DNA of 64,000 nucleotides from Sphingosinicella sp. YJ22 (lineage in GTDB: Bacteria; Pseudomonadota; Alphaproteobacteria; Sphingomonadales; Sphingomonadaceae). Below are positions 10,747 through 19,919 of the stretch, in pieces. The translations under genes and the position numbers were made by a program. Position 1 is the stretch's first letter. Each line of letters starts with the position of its first letter. The stretch is from the NCBI RefSeq assembly GCF_011320075.1, contig NZ_JAANPA010000010.1, positions 1 to 64,000 of the forward strand, read 5' to 3'. The notes under the pieces were generated by a model, which worked only from the letters and a program-made list of their open reading frames with translations, was not told where the DNA came from and searched no databases.

Positions 10747-11361
10747 TTAGCGCGAGTAGAACTCGACGACGAGGTTCGGCTCCATGCGGACCGGATAGGG
10801 CACTTCGTCGAGGGTCGGCACGCGGGTGAAGGTGACCTTCGACGTGCCGTCCTGCGACAGGTAGTCGGGAATGTCGCGCTCGGCGAGGCTCTGCGCCTCG
10901 AGCACCAGCGCCATCTCCTGCGCCTTCGGGCCGAGCTCGATCACGTCGCCGACATTGACCTTGGCCGAGGCGATGTTGAGCTTCTTGCCGTTGACCCGGA
11001 TGTGGCCGTGGTTGACGATCTGGCGCGCGGCCCAGATGGTCGGGGCGAACTTGGCGCGGTAGACGACGGCGTCGAGGCGGCGCTCCATCAGGCCGATCAG
11101 GTTCTGGCCGGTGTCGCCCTTCATCTTGGAAGCGTCGGAGTAAGCGCGCTTGAACTGCTTCTCGGTGACGTCGCCGTAATAGCCCTTCAGCTTCTGCTTG
11201 GCGCGCAGCTGCAGGCCGAAGTCGGAGACCTTGCCCTTGCGGCGCTGGCCGTGCTGGCCGGGACCATATTCGCGCTTGTTGACCGGGCTCTTCGGGCGAC
11301 CGAAGACGTTTTCGCCCATGCGGCGGTCGAGCTTGTACTTGGCGCTAGAGCGCTTCGACAT
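10747..11361 (-). CDS. rpsD: 30S ribosomal protein S4
   Basis: Primary 16S-binding protein of the small subunit, 204 aa, the usual length. It starts [21 protein letters not shown]. The S4 RNA-binding domain is at about 95-160 ([39 protein letters not shown]), with the C-terminal [11 protein letters not shown] typical of alphaproteobacteria. The gene is monocistronic, ends at a bidirectional terminator, and its 5' region folds into stems that could form a pseudoknot (see 11,382-11,466). S4 is an autoregulator of its own synthesis in other bacteria. Confidence 0.98.
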   Translation of the reverse strand: MSKRSSAKYKLDRRMGENVFGRPKSPVNKREYGPGQHGQRRKGKVSDFGLQLRAKQKLKGYYGDVTEKQFKRAYSDASKMKGDTGQNLIGLMERRLDAVVYRAKFAPTIWAARQIVNHGHIRVNGKKLNIASAKVNVGDVIELGPKAQEMALVLEAQSLAERDIPDYLSQDGTSKVTFTRVPTLDEVPYPVRMEPNLVVEFYSR

Positions 11362-11381
11362 TTTCTGATCCAATCTGCTGT

Positions 11382-11466
11382 GGCCCCGAGGGGCGAAAGT
11401 CCCTGGATTCGCACCGCCGGACCGTACAGTCCAGCGCGGCCACCGCTTCACCAGGGGTGCGGGGCC
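11382..11466 (-). promoter_or_regulatory. Candidate structured leader of rpsD (pseudoknot-capable)
   Basis: In the transcript leading into rpsD, GGCCCC at 11466-11461 can pair with GGGGCC at 11387-11382. Inside, GCACC (11460-11456) pairs with GGTGC (11415-11411), while CCTGG (11455-11451) pairs with CCAGG (11406-11402). These two 5-bp helices interleave as an H-type pseudoknot. Small hairpins lie at 11436-11446 and 11419-11432. The position just before rpsD suggests S4 autoregulation; this is inferred from pairing and position only. Confidence 0.5.
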
Positions 11467-11506
11467 AATTGCGAAGGCGGGCACATGGCCGCCGCCGCCG
11501 TCAAAG

Positions 11507-12259
11507 TCAAGGTTCGCGTGACCGGCGCCCGCGCTCGCGCGGATGGACCAGGGTCCGGATCATTCCGCGCAGCGCCTGGATCTCGCGTGTCGACCAGCCG
11601 GGCTTGGTGAGGATCGTCCGGATCGTGTTCTTCGTCGCCGGAGTCCGGTCGGGCGGCCAGAAATAGCCGGAGGCATCGAGATCCTCCTCGATCTGCCCGA
11701 TCAGCCCTTCGAGATGCTCGTGCGGCGCCCGCGGCTCGAACTCCTCGCTCTCGGTCGGGATGGCGAGGTCGACATGCTTGGACCATTCGTAAGCGACGAG
11801 GATCACCGCCTGGGCGAGATTGAGCGAACGGAAGTCCGGATTGACCGGCACGGTGATGATCGTTCCCGCGATCGCGACCTCCTCGGTCTCGAGGCCCGAT
11901 CGTTCGGCCCCGAACAGGATCGCCGAGCGCTCGCCGGTCGCGCGAATCTGCCGCGCCGCTTCCTCCGGCGTCGCCACCGGGATGACCAGCCCGCGCTTGC
12001 GCACCGTCGTCGCGAACACGTTGGGGCAATCGGCGACCGCCTCGGCGACCGTGTCGAACACCTTCGCCTTCGCGAGCACGACGTCAGCGCCGGACGCGGC
12101 CGGTCCCGCCGCCGGGTTGGGCCAGCCATCGCGCGGATTGACCAAGCGCAGGTCGCTCACCCCGAAATTGAGCATCGCCCGCGCCGCCTTGCCGATATTC
12201 TCGCCGAGCTGCGGCCGGACGAGAACGATGGCGGGCATTGGAGAGGAGGTGGCGCTCAC
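11507..12259 (-). CDS. trmJ: TrmJ-like tRNA/rRNA 2'-O-methyltransferase (SpoU family)
   Basis: A 250-aa SPOUT methyltransferase. The SpoU motifs are [23 protein letters not shown] (motif 1, catalytic Arg/Asn region), [15 protein letters not shown] (motif 2) and [20 protein letters not shown] (motif 3, knot). The C-terminal extension after residue 170 matches the TrmJ type that methylates position 32 of tRNAs, though other SpoU substrates cannot be excluded. The GTG start at 12259 overlaps the nrdR stop as GTGA; an internal ATG at 12238 ([10 protein letters not shown]) is an alternative. Confidence 0.85.
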   Translation of the reverse strand: MSATSSPMPAIVLVRPQLGENIGKAARAMLNFGVSDLRLVNPRDGWPNPAAGPAASGADVVLAKAKVFDTVAEAVADCPNVFATTVRKRGLVIPVATPEEAARQIRATGERSAILFGAERSGLETEEVAIAGTIITVPVNPDFRSLNLAQAVILVAYEWSKHVDLAIPTESEEFEPRAPHEHLEGLIGQIEEDLDASGYFWPPDRTPATKNTIRTILTKPGWSTREIQALRGMIRTLVHPRERGRRSREP

Positions 12260-12717
12260 TCCCGCCCCAACTCGCCGACGGAGCCGGCAAATGCCTCGAA
12301 ATCGCGGGCTTCGCGGAAGTCCTTATAGACCGAGGCGAAGCGGATATAGGCGACTGGATCCAGCGCCTTGAGGCCGTCCATCACCAGTTCGCCGATCATC
12401 TCGGACGTGATCTCGCTGTCGCCGGTCGTCTCCAGCTGGCGCTGGATCGAGCTGACCAGCCGTTCGATCCGCTCGGGCGGGACCGGCCGCTTGCGGCAGG
12501 CGATGGCGAGCGAGCGCTCGAGCTTGGCGCGGTCGAACGGCTCGCGGCGGTTGCCTGACTTGGCCACGGTCAGCTCGCGAAGCTGCGCCCGCTCGAAGGT
12601 GGTGAAGCGGGCCCCGCAATCCTCACACTGGCGCCGGCGGCGGATAGCCGAGCCGTCCTCGGTCGGCCGGCTGTCCTTAACCTGGCTGTCTTCGTGGCTG
12701 CAGAACGGACAGCGCAA
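12256..12717 (-). CDS. nrdR: Transcriptional repressor NrdR
   Basis: NrdR represses ribonucleotide reductase genes in response to ATP/dATP. The 153-aa protein has an N-terminal zinc ribbon with C3, C6, C31 and C34 (RCPFCSHED ... CEDCGARF) and an ATP-cone from about 49 ([24 protein letters not shown]). Its start must be TTG at 12717: the conserved xRCPFC N-terminus follows directly and the base before it is the end of the glyA stop TAA. The order glyA-nrdR is common in alphaproteobacteria. Confidence 0.95.
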   Translation of the reverse strand: MRCPFCSHEDSQVKDSRPTEDGSAIRRRRQCEDCGARFTTFERAQLRELTVAKSGNRREPFDRAKLERSLAIACRKRPVPPERIERLVSSIQRQLETTGDSEITSEMIGELVMDGLKALDPVAYIRFASVYKDFREARDFEAFAGSVGELGRE

Positions 12718-14052
12718 TTACTTCTCCGCGTAGATCGGGAAGCGGGCGCACAGGGCCCGGACGCGCTGGTTGACCTCGCGCTCGACCGCCGAATTGCCCT
12801 CCTCGCCATTCGCCTTGAGGCCGTCGAGCACGTCGGCGATCATGTCGGCGATGTCGCGGAATTCCTGCACGCCGAAGCCGCGGGTCGTGCCGGCCGGGGA
12901 GCCGACGCGGATTCCGCTGGTCTTGACCGGCGGCAGCGGGTCGAACGGGACGCCGTTCTTGTTGCAGGTGATTCCGGCGCGCTCGAGCGCCTCGTCGGCG
13001 TCCTTGCCGGTGATCCCGAGCGGGCGAAGGTCGACCAGCGCGAGGTGCGTGTCGGTGCCGCCCGCGACGAGATCGGCGCCGCGCTCCTTGAGGCGGCCGG
13101 CGAGCGCCTTGGCATTCTCGATCACCGCCTTGGCGTAGGTCTTGAACTCCGGCTGCAGCGCCTCGCCGAAGGCGACCGCCTTGGCTGCGATGACGTGCAT
13201 CAGCGGGCCGCCCTGAAGGCCTGGGAACACCGCGGAGTTGATCTTCTTGGCGATCGCCTCGTCATCGGTCAGCACCATGCCGCCGCGCGGGCCGCGCAGG
13301 GTCTTGTGCGTGGTTGTGGTGACGACATGGGCGTGGCCGAACGGGGAGGGGTGCTCGCCCGCGGCGACGAGGCCGGCGAAATGCGCCATGTCGCACATGA
13401 AGATCGCTCCGACCTCGTCGGCGATGGCGCGGAAGCGGGCGAAATCGATGTGGCGCGGATAGGCCGATCCGCCGGCGATGATCAGGGTCGGCTTGTGCTC
13501 GCGGGCGAGCGCTTCGACCTGGTCGAAATCGATGAGATGGTCGTCCGGCCGAACACCGTACTGGATTGCGTTGAACCATTTGCCGCTCATCGCTGGCTTG
13601 GCGCCGTGGGTGAGGTGGCCGCCGGCGTCGAGGCTCATTCCGAGGATGGTGTCGCCAGGCTTGGTCAGCGCCAGCATCACCGCGCCGTTGGCCTGGGCGC
13701 CCGAATGCGGCTGCACGTTGGCGAAGCCGCAGCCGAACAGCTGCTTGGCCCGCTCGATCGCCAGGGTCTCGACCGCGTCGGACGGCGCGCAGCCCTGATA
13801 ATAGCGGCGGCCCGGATAGCCCTCGGCATATTTGTTGGTGAGGACCGAGCCCTGCGCCTCGAGCACCGCTTTTGAAACGATGTTCTCCGACGCGATCAGC
13901 TCGATCTGGTTCTGCTGGCGGTCGAGCTCGGACCCCACCGCGTCGGCCACCGCCTTGTCGACGGCGCGCAAATCGTCGCTGAAGAAGCCTTCGCTGCGGA
14001 TGCTCTCGCTCGTCTCCGCCGGTCGGGTCAGGGTGCTGGTCTCAGTGCTCAT
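12718..14052 (-). CDS. glyA: Serine hydroxymethyltransferase
   Basis: PLP enzyme interconverting serine and glycine while charging tetrahydrofolate with one carbon. The 444-aa protein has the usual N-terminal [24 protein letters not shown] and [14 protein letters not shown]. The PLP-lysine segment is [16 protein letters not shown] and the C-terminal part has [18 protein letters not shown]. Its ATG at 14052 overlaps the rpiB stop as ATGA, and nrdR follows with no gap. The cluster is rpiB-glyA-nrdR-trmJ. Confidence 0.98.
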   Translation of the reverse strand: MSTETSTLTRPAETSESIRSEGFFSDDLRAVDKAVADAVGSELDRQQNQIELIASENIVSKAVLEAQGSVLTNKYAEGYPGRRYYQGCAPSDAVETLAIERAKQLFGCGFANVQPHSGAQANGAVMLALTKPGDTILGMSLDAGGHLTHGAKPAMSGKWFNAIQYGVRPDDHLIDFDQVEALAREHKPTLIIAGGSAYPRHIDFARFRAIADEVGAIFMCDMAHFAGLVAAGEHPSPFGHAHVVTTTTHKTLRGPRGGMVLTDDEAIAKKINSAVFPGLQGGPLMHVIAAKAVAFGEALQPEFKTYAKAVIENAKALAGRLKERGADLVAGGTDTHLALVDLRPLGITGKDADEALERAGITCNKNGVPFDPLPPVKTSGIRVGSPAGTTRGFGVQEFRDIADMIADVLDGLKANGEEGNSAVEREVNQRVRALCARFPIYAEK

Positions 14053-14504
14053 GCAGGTTCCTTGGCGGAAACGGGGTTGGACAGCTGGTCGACTCGCCGC
14101 TGATGGCGGTCGCCGAGGAAGGGGGTGTCGAGGAAAGCGTCGAGGCAGGCCTTGGCCATCTCCGCTCCGATCAGGCGCCCGCCCATCGCGAGGACGTTGG
14201 CGTCGTTATGCTGGCGCGCGAGGCTGGCCGACAGCGGCTCGCTGACCAATGCGCAGCGGCAGGCCGGGTTGCGGTTGATCGCGATCGAGATGCCGATGCC
14301 CGACCCGCACAAAGCCACGCCCTTGTCCGCGGCGCCCGAGGCGATCGCTTCGGCGAGCTTGTATCCGTAAAGCGGATAATCGACGGAATCGGTCGAAGGC
14401 GGACCGAGGTCGATAACCTCATGCCCCTGGCCGCGCAGATGGTCGGCAAGCGTCGATTTCAGCTCGAAAGCGGCGTGATCGGAAGCGATGGCGATGCGGG
14501 ACAC
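14049..14504 (-). CDS. rpiB: Ribose-5-phosphate isomerase B
   Basis: RpiB/LacAB-type isomerase interconverting ribulose 5-phosphate and ribose 5-phosphate. The 151-aa protein starting at GTG 14504 shows [24 protein letters not shown], the active-site Cys at about 66 in [15 protein letters not shown] and [14 protein letters not shown]. An upstream in-frame ATG at 14537 would add 11 residues that do not look conserved. First gene of the rpiB-glyA-nrdR-trmJ run. Confidence 0.93.
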   Translation of the reverse strand: MSRIAIASDHAAFELKSTLADHLRGQGHEVIDLGPPSTDSVDYPLYGYKLAEAIASGAADKGVALCGSGIGISIAINRNPACRCALVSEPLSASLARQHNDANVLAMGGRLIGAEMAKACLDAFLDTPFLGDRHQRRVDQLSNPVSAKEPA

Positions 14505-14581
14505 GACGCGACTCTCTGGCGATTGGGATTGCCCCACATCTAGGGCCCGGCGCCGCCTCGCGCCACCGCAGATTGCGTGAT

Positions 14582-15796
14582 TTAGGCCGCCTGGCGCATC
14601 TCCAGCCGGTCCCAGATCTCGACGAGCGCGGTGGTGAGCTCGCGCATCATCGCTTCGTCATGGGCGGGACCGGGGGTGAAGCGCAGCCGCTCGGTGCCGC
14701 GTGGAACGGTCGGATAATTGATCGGCTGCACATAGACGCCGTATTCGGCGAGCAGGATGTCGCTGATCCGCTTCGCCTTCACCGGATCGCCGACCATCAG
14801 CGGCACGATGTGGGTCTCCGACGGCATGACCGGGAGGCCCGCCTCGGCGAACAGCCGCTTGAGCAACGCCGCGGACGCCTGCTGCCCCTCGCGCTCGCTG
14901 CTCGACTCCTTGAGATGCCTGACGCTGGCGAGCGCGCCCGCCACCAGCACCGGCGACAAGGACGTCGTGAAGATGAAGCCCGGCGCGTAGCTGCGGATCA
15001 CGTCGATGACGTTCTTGCCGGCCGCGATATAGCCACCCATCACTCCGATCGCCTTGGCCAGCGTGCCCTCGATGATGTCGACTCGGTGCGCGACCTGGTC
15101 GCGCTCGGAAATGCCGCCGCCGTGCGCGCCGTACATGCCGACCGCGTGGACCTCGTCGAGATAGGTGAGCGCGCGATACTTGTCGGCAAGATCGCAGATC
15201 GCGGCGATCGGAGCGACGTCGCCGTCCATCGAATAGACGCTCTCGAACGCGATCAGCTTTGGCGAGTCCTCCGGCGCCGCCGCCAGCAGCTCCTCGAGAT
15301 GCTCGAGATCGTTGTGGCGGAAGACCTGCTTCTCGCAGCCCGAATTCTTGATGCCGGCGATCATCGACGCGTGGTTGAGCGAGTCGGAGAAGACGATGCA
15401 GCCGGGGAGCAGCTTGGCGAGCGTCGACAGGGTCGCCTCGTTCGAGACGTAGCCCGACGTGAACAGAAGCGCCGCTTCCTTGCCGTGGAGGTCGGCCAGC
15501 TCGGCTTCCAGCTGGATATGATAATGGCTGTTGCCGGAGATGTTGCGGGTGCCGCCGGAGCCGGCGCCGACGTCGTGAAGCGCCTCTTCCATCGCGGCGA
15601 TCACCTTGGGGTGCTGGCCCATGGCGAGATAGTCGTTCGAGCACCACACGGTGATCGGCTTCGGGCCGTTATGGCCGGCGAAGCAGCGCGCGTTGGGGAA
15701 GGCGCCCTTGTTCCTGAGGATGTCGATGAAGACGCGGTAGCGACCCTCCTCGTGCAGGCGGTCGATCGCGTCCGCAAAGATGCGTTGATAGTCCAA
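14582..15796 (-). CDS. hemA: 5-aminolevulinate synthase (C4 pathway)
   Basis: ALAS condenses glycine and succinyl-CoA to 5-aminolevulinate, the first step of heme synthesis in alphaproteobacteria. The 404-aa alpha-oxoamine synthase shows [54 protein letters not shown] and the PLP-lysine region [14 protein letters not shown]. The start appears to be TTG at 15796 ([14 protein letters not shown]); no ATG or GTG in frame fits better. A 15-bp Fur-like palindrome lies 62 bases upstream, so iron control is likely. Confidence 0.97.
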   Translation of the reverse strand: MDYQRIFADAIDRLHEEGRYRVFIDILRNKGAFPNARCFAGHNGPKPITVWCSNDYLAMGQHPKVIAAMEEALHDVGAGSGGTRNISGNSHYHIQLEAELADLHGKEAALLFTSGYVSNEATLSTLAKLLPGCIVFSDSLNHASMIAGIKNSGCEKQVFRHNDLEHLEELLAAAPEDSPKLIAFESVYSMDGDVAPIAAICDLADKYRALTYLDEVHAVGMYGAHGGGISERDQVAHRVDIIEGTLAKAIGVMGGYIAAGKNVIDVIRSYAPGFIFTTSLSPVLVAGALASVRHLKESSSEREGQQASAALLKRLFAEAGLPVMPSETHIVPLMVGDPVKAKRISDILLAEYGVYVQPINYPTVPRGTERLRFTPGPAHDEAMMRELTTALVEIWDRLEMRQAA

Positions 15797-15857
15797 GGCT
15801 GAGCTGTTCCCTGCGCTTCGCGAGCATGTTTAGCGGAAAATGGCCCCCTAAGGCGAG

Positions 15858-15872
15858 TGAGAACGATTCTCA
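15858..15872. promoter_or_regulatory. Putative Fur box upstream of hemA
   Basis: TGAGAACGATTCTCA is a perfect 6-3-6 inverted repeat, close to the 7-1-7 form of the Fur consensus TGATAATNATTATCA. It lies 62 bases before the hemA start codon and just after the murI stop codon, where a repressor would control hemA without touching murI. Iron-dependent control of heme synthesis is common; binding by Fur rather than Irr is inference. Confidence 0.6.
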
Positions 15873-15879
15873 ACTCTGC

Positions 15880-16671
15880 TCAGAGTGTCGCGATCCGGGT
15901 GAACCCGAAGCGGGCGAGGGCAGGGGCGAGCGGGGCGGGGTCGAAGTCGCGGCCGGTGAAGACGGCAAGATCGTCGCCAGGCGCGTCCGGCCAGTCGATG
16001 TCGCGGGTCCACCAGGCGACGCGGCGGGCGATGCCTTCCTTGCCGTCGACGAAATTGAGGGGACGCGGCGCGGCGGCGGCGAGCTGCGCCTCGACCAGCG
16101 GAAAATGGGTGCAGGCGAGCACCACCGTGTCCATCTCCGCACCGCCCGGCTGGGTCAGCAGGCCGCCGAGGATGGCGCGATATTCGTCGAGAGGATTCTC
16201 CTCTCCGCGAAGCTGCGCCTCGGCGAGCTCGACCAGGCGATGGGAGCCGTGGCGCAGGATCGTGCAGTCGGCGGCGAAGTCGGCGGCGAGCCGGTCGACA
16301 TAGGGCTGCACGACCGTCGCGGCGGTGCCCAGCACGCCGATCACCCGGCTTTTCGAGATCGCGGCCGCCGGCTTGATCGCCGGGACCGTGCCGACGATGG
16401 TGAGGTCAAGCGCGGCGCGCACCGTGTCGAGCGCGATCGTCGAGGCGGTGTTGCAGGCGATGACGATCAGCTCGGGATCGTAGCGCTCGGCGAGCCGGCC
16501 GAGCAGGGCCGGCACGCGCGCGTCGATCTCGTGCGGGTCCTTGGTGCCATAGGGGTAGAAGGCGCTGTCGGCGGCATAGACGATCGGCGCGGTCGGCAGC
16601 AGCTTGCGCACCGCGCCGACGACCGACAGGCCGCCCACGCCGGAATCGAAGATGAGGAGGGGGCGTTTCAC
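15880..16671 (-). CDS. murI: Glutamate racemase
   Basis: MurI makes D-glutamate for peptidoglycan. The two catalytic cysteines are in VIACNTAST and VLACTHFPL, with the N-terminal LLIFDSGVGGLSVV and YAADSAFYPYGTK. A GTG at 16671 is chosen (VKRPLLIFDSG), giving 263 aa. An ATG at 16707 would add 12 residues encoded inside a copied repeat fragment (16701-16715) and is less likely. It lies upstream of hemA on the same strand. Confidence 0.93.
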   Translation of the reverse strand: MKRPLLIFDSGVGGLSVVGAVRKLLPTAPIVYAADSAFYPYGTKDPHEIDARVPALLGRLAERYDPELIVIACNTASTIALDTVRAALDLTIVGTVPAIKPAAAISKSRVIGVLGTAATVVQPYVDRLAADFAADCTILRHGSHRLVELAEAQLRGEENPLDEYRAILGGLLTQPGGAEMDTVVLACTHFPLVEAQLAAAAPRPLNFVDGKEGIARRVAWWTRDIDWPDAPGDDLAVFTGRDFDPAPLAPALARFGFTRIATL

Positions 16672-16700
16672 GCGGGTCGGGTAGCCGCACGAACCCCTTA

Positions 16701-16803
16701 TTGTCATCCCCGCGTTATTGTCATCCCCGCGAAAGCGGGGAACCAGCTTCTTTACGCTGACACCCCTGAAGGCAGCTGGATTCCGGCTTTCGCGGGAATG
16801 ACA
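16701..16803. repeat. Palindromic repeat (TGTCATyCCCGCGAAAGCGGG family) plus an extra half-copy
   Basis: The main element, 16719-16803, has ends TGTCATCCCCGCGAAAGC and the complementary GCTTTCGCGGGAATGACA. A truncated copy of the left end is repeated at 16701-16715 in direct orientation. It lies between murI and plsY. The same family recurs at 61,651-61,737 (inside hemW) and begins again at 63,982. Confidence 0.85.
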
Positions 16804-16837
16804 GGTTGGTTAGTCAGGGCGCCGTGGGGGCAATCCT

Positions 16838-17446
16838 TTGACTTCCGACTTGATCCTTCCCGCGCTCGTCGTCGTGCTGAGCTATCTGCTCGGCTCGATC
16901 CCGTTCGGCCTGCTGCTGACCCGCGCCGCGGGCCTCGGCGACGTTCGGTCGATCGGCTCGGGCAATATCGGCGCGACCAACGTGCTTCGCACCGGCCACA
17001 AGGGCATCGCCGCGGCGACCCTGCTGCTCGACGCCGGCAAGGGCGTCGCCGCGGTGCTCATCGTGCGCTGCTGCGTCCCCGTCGACAAGGAGCTGCTCGA
17101 GCCGCTCGCCGCCGGCGCCGCGCTGATCGGCCACATCTATCCGGTTTGGCTCGGCTTCAAGGGCGGCAAGGGCGTCGCGACCTTCCTCGGAATCGCCTTC
17201 GCGCTCGCCTGGCCGATCGGCGCCGTCGCCGCGGCGGTCTGGCTGCTGGGGCTGGCGCTGGTCCGCATCTCGTCGGTCGGCGGCCTCGCCGCGGCGCTGA
17301 GCGCCCCGATCACCGCCTGGTGGCTCGGCGCGCCGCGCCTGACCTTGCTGTTCGCCGCGGTCGCCTTGCTCGTCGTCTGGAAGCACCGCGAGAATATCCG
17401 CCGATTGATCGCCGGCACCGAACCCAAGGTGGGCCGCAAGGAGTGA
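16838..17446 (+). CDS. plsY: Glycerol-3-phosphate acyltransferase PlsY
   Basis: Inner-membrane enzyme that acylates glycerol 3-phosphate from acyl-phosphate in phospholipid synthesis. The 202-aa protein has about five hydrophobic helices and the PlsY motifs IGSGNIGATNVLRTGHK (about 46-62) and GFKGGKGVATFLG (about 107-119), plus KHRENIRRLIAGTEPK near the C-terminus. The start is TTG at 16838 with GTGGGGG upstream. dprA starts just after its stop. Confidence 0.95.
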   Translation: MTSDLILPALVVVLSYLLGSIPFGLLLTRAAGLGDVRSIGSGNIGATNVLRTGHKGIAAATLLLDAGKGVAAVLIVRCCVPVDKELLEPLAAGAALIGHIYPVWLGFKGGKGVATFLGIAFALAWPIGAVAAAVWLLGLALVRISSVGGLAAALSAPITAWWLGAPRLTLLFAAVALLVVWKHRENIRRLIAGTEPKVGRKE

Positions 17447-17451
17447 GCGGC

Positions 17452-18531
17452 GTGGCGGACCAGATCGCCCGCCTGCGGCTGATCCGCTCCGACAATATCG
17501 GCCCGGTCACCTATTTCCAGCTGCTCGCCCGCTTCGGCTCGGCCGACGCCGCGCTCGCCGCCATCCCCGATCTCGCGGCCCGCGGCGGCGGCCGAGCGCC
17601 GCGCCTCGCGTCCAAGGCGCAGGTCGAGCGCGAGATGGAGGAAGTCGCCCGCCTCGGCGCCGACTACATCTTCCTCGGGACGCCCGGCTATCCGGCTTTG
17701 CTCGCCGAGCTCGAGACCGCGCCGCCGGCCCTGATCGTCAGGGGCCACCGCCATTTGTTCGAACGCCAGGCCGCCGCCATGGTCGGCGCCCGCAACGCGT
17801 CCGCCGCGGCGTGCCGCTTCGCCCGGATGCTCGCCCAGGCGCTGGGCGAGGCCGGCGTCGTGGTCATCTCGGGCCTCGCCCGCGGCATCGACAGCGCCGC
17901 CCATGACGGCGCCCTCGCCACCGGCACGGTCGGGGTCATCGCCGGCGGAATCGACGTCGTCTATCCGCCCGAGAACGAGGCCCGCCAGGCCGCGGTCGCC
18001 GAGCAGGGCCTGCTGGTCGCCGAGCAGCCGCCCGGCACCGAGCCGCGCGCCCGCCACTTCCCCTATCGCAACCGAATCATCGCCGGCCTCGCCCACGGCA
18101 CCATCGTCGTCGAGGCGGCGCCCAAGTCCGGCTCATTGATCACCGCCCGCTGCGCCACCGAGTTCGGCCGCGAGGTGATGGCCGTCCCCGGCTCGCCGCT
18201 CGACCCGCGCGCTCAAGGCTGCAACCTGCTCATCCGCGAGGGCGCCACCCTGGTGCAGAGCGCCGACGACGTGCTCGAGGCGTTGCGACCCTTGCATCTC
18301 GGTCCGATCGCCCAGCCCGGCCGCGACTTCGGGGTTCAACCGGCGCCGGCCGACGCCGAGGAAGCCGAGCGCCGTGGGGTCACCGACCTGCTCGGCCCGG
18401 TGCCCGTTCCGGTCGACGAACTGGTCCGCCAGAGCGGCCTTGCGCCCGCGACGGTCCAGACCGTGCTGCTCGAGCTGGAGCTCGCCGGCCGTCTCGAGCG
18501 CCACGCCGGCGGCCGGGTGAGCCTCGCGTGA
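17452..18531 (+). CDS. dprA: DNA-processing protein DprA
   Basis: DprA/Smf protects incoming single-stranded DNA and loads RecA during transformation. The 359-aa protein has an N-terminal helical part (RLIRSDNIGPVTYFQLL), the Rossmann-like DprA domain (VGARNAS, SGLARGIDSAAH, GGIDVVYPPEN, HFPYRNRIIAGL, KSGSLITAR) and a C-terminal winged helix from about 300 (LLGPVPVPVDELVRQSGLAP). GTG 17452 is preferred for its GGAG at 17440-17443; GTG 17443, overlapping the plsY stop, is the alternative. Confidence 0.95.
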   Translation: MADQIARLRLIRSDNIGPVTYFQLLARFGSADAALAAIPDLAARGGGRAPRLASKAQVEREMEEVARLGADYIFLGTPGYPALLAELETAPPALIVRGHRHLFERQAAAMVGARNASAAACRFARMLAQALGEAGVVVISGLARGIDSAAHDGALATGTVGVIAGGIDVVYPPENEARQAAVAEQGLLVAEQPPGTEPRARHFPYRNRIIAGLAHGTIVVEAAPKSGSLITARCATEFGREVMAVPGSPLDPRAQGCNLLIREGATLVQSADDVLEALRPLHLGPIAQPGRDFGVQPAPADAEEAERRGVTDLLGPVPVPVDELVRQSGLAPATVQTVLLELELAGRLERHAGGRVSLA

Positions 18532-19184
18532 TGGGGAAAGTTCTTACCGCCTCGATCATCTTCGCTAGAACTGCCGAGCTGATGCGGGATGGTGTCGTTC
18601 CCATCCTTGCTTTCTGCTTGCCGCTCGTCGCGTTGGGAACGGTTGCGGACGCTTTGCTTGGCGGCGCCGACGCCGCGGGCATGGCGATCGTCGCGGAGTC
18701 TATCATCGCGATCGCCGCCCAATATTGGCTTACCCGCCACGCATTGAAGGCGGCGGGCCGCCCACCCGCACCCGGAAGCCTGTTCGGCCGCTTCTTCATT
18801 CTCAGCCTGATCGTCTCGATCGGCGTCTCGATCGGTCTTCTCCTGTTGGTGATCCCGGGGGTCATTCTGAGCATTCGGCTCGCCGCGAGCGTGCCGGCGC
18901 TGGTCGAGGAAGATCTCACGGTCCGCGACGCGATGGATTTCAGCTGGCAGCGGACGGAGGACCATTTCTGGCCGCTGCTCCCGGTATTCGGACTTCTTTT
19001 CCTCCCGTCCATTATACTCCTGTGGTCAGTTTTTTTCGTCGGCGACGAGCCATTCGGTGTCGTCCCGGCGCTGCTGATCAACATCGTCGTCAACGCGGCG
19101 ACGATTGCCGTCTGGTACGCGGCGACCGCAGTGCATTTGCTGACCAGCCGCCCGGGCGGGCGCTTGGCGGAGGTGTTCGCCTGA
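18531..19184 (+). CDS. Integral membrane protein of unknown function
   Basis: A 217-aa protein with about six hydrophobic helices (roughly 20-45, 50-68, 85-118, 145-168, 175-200). It has a short acidic loop VEEDLTVRDAMDFSWQRTEDHFWPL, reminiscent of YciC-like or glycerophosphodiesterase-membrane-domain proteins, but I cannot assign a family firmly. Its ATG at 18531 shares a base with the dprA stop (TGATG); a GTG at 18528 is possible. Co-transcription with plsY and dprA is likely. Confidence 0.8.
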   Translation: MGKVLTASIIFARTAELMRDGVVPILAFCLPLVALGTVADALLGGADAAGMAIVAESIIAIAAQYWLTRHALKAAGRPPAPGSLFGRFFILSLIVSIGVSIGLLLLVIPGVILSIRLAASVPALVEEDLTVRDAMDFSWQRTEDHFWPLLPVFGLLFLPSIILLWSVFFVGDEPFGVVPALLINIVVNAATIAVWYAATAVHLLTSRPGGRLAEVFA

Positions 19185-19288
19185 CCGGCTTAGACCCGGC
19201 GGTCGACGCGTCTCGTCGTAAATCCTCGGCGCACCCATTGTTACGGCGCTGGCAGGACCCTAACTGATCCCTTGTCAGGAGCGAGAGC

Positions 19289-19642
19289 GTGTCTGAGCGA
19301 GTTGAGACGAAGGGGAAGCAGGGACCGGTGACGGTCCTCACGCTCCTGTTCGGCCTTCTGCTCGGGCTTTCCGGCCCGGGCGCACAGCTCCAGCCCGATC
19401 CCGCTTCGGCCCGGCTCGGCAATGGCGAGGTCATCCGGGCGGCCGCGGGCCTTCGCGCCCCCAGCCGGGCAAGCGACGAAAATCCCGACGATGCCAAGCT
19501 CGCGCTTGTTCCACCCGCTCCCCAGGTGGTTACCGAGCTCGCGTCGGTTCGCCCCGCGGCGGCGACCGTGCCGGCGGCTGCAAACGCCGCAGCGCTCGCT
19601 CCGCACGTTCTCTACCGGGCCCGGGCGCCTCCAGCCGCCTGA
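19289..19642 (+). CDS. Hypothetical secreted protein, 117 aa
   Basis: GTG start at 19289 with AGGAGCGAG well placed upstream. A hydrophobic stretch (VTVLTLLFGLLLGLSGPGAQ) after a charged N-terminus suggests a signal peptide or anchor. The rest is rich in Ala, Pro and Val with no motif I recognise. It is not closely linked to its neighbours. Coding is supported mainly by the ribosome-binding site and the signal-like segment. Confidence 0.55.
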   Translation: MSERVETKGKQGPVTVLTLLFGLLLGLSGPGAQLQPDPASARLGNGEVIRAAAGLRAPSRASDENPDDAKLALVPPAPQVVTELASVRPAAATVPAAANAAALAPHVLYRARAPPAA

Positions 19643-19733
19643 GTTCGGCCGCTTCGGCGGCATCATCGCACGATCGAACGATGGTCACCGCCGAGCCTCG
19701 CGCTTCGGCGAACCCATGATGCTGGAGTTTTCC

Positions 19734-19907
19734 ATGTCTGCATCCACCTATCGCCTGACCCGCATTCACAGCAGCCTCGACGAGGCGATCCGCAAGGAGG
19801 CGCGGCGCCGCCTGCCCGACTCGCTTCGGCTGTTGCGGCTCAAGAAGATGAAGCTGGCCGTGAAGGACCGGCTCACCGCGCTGATGCGTAGGGAAGTGAC
19901 CGCCTGA
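19734..19907 (+). CDS. DUF465 (YdcH-like) small protein, 57 aa
   Basis: The predicted protein MSASTYRLTRIHSSLDEAIRK... is a short basic helix-turn-helix of the DUF465 type (LDEAIRKEARRR, LLRLKKMKLAVKDRL), ending in REVTA. The ATG at 19734 has GGAG at 19723-19726. An upstream ATG at 19716 is less well placed. DUF465 proteins form small coiled coils of unknown role. A strong terminator follows. Confidence 0.8.
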   Translation: MSASTYRLTRIHSSLDEAIRKEARRRLPDSLRLLRLKKMKLAVKDRLTALMRREVTA

Positions 19908-19919
19908 TCTGGCGGTCAT

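Noticed and set aside
11382-11466. A tRNA gene (minus strand, GGTGCGAATCC and a GTA-like anticodon loop)
   Set aside because: The would-be T-stem does not pair and there is no proper acceptor or D-arm; a leader RNA fits better.
15826-17451. Long open frame running into dprA from upstream
   Set aside because: It runs antisense through murI and across a repeat and plsY; only the part from 17452 has DprA homology. High GC keeps shadow frames open.
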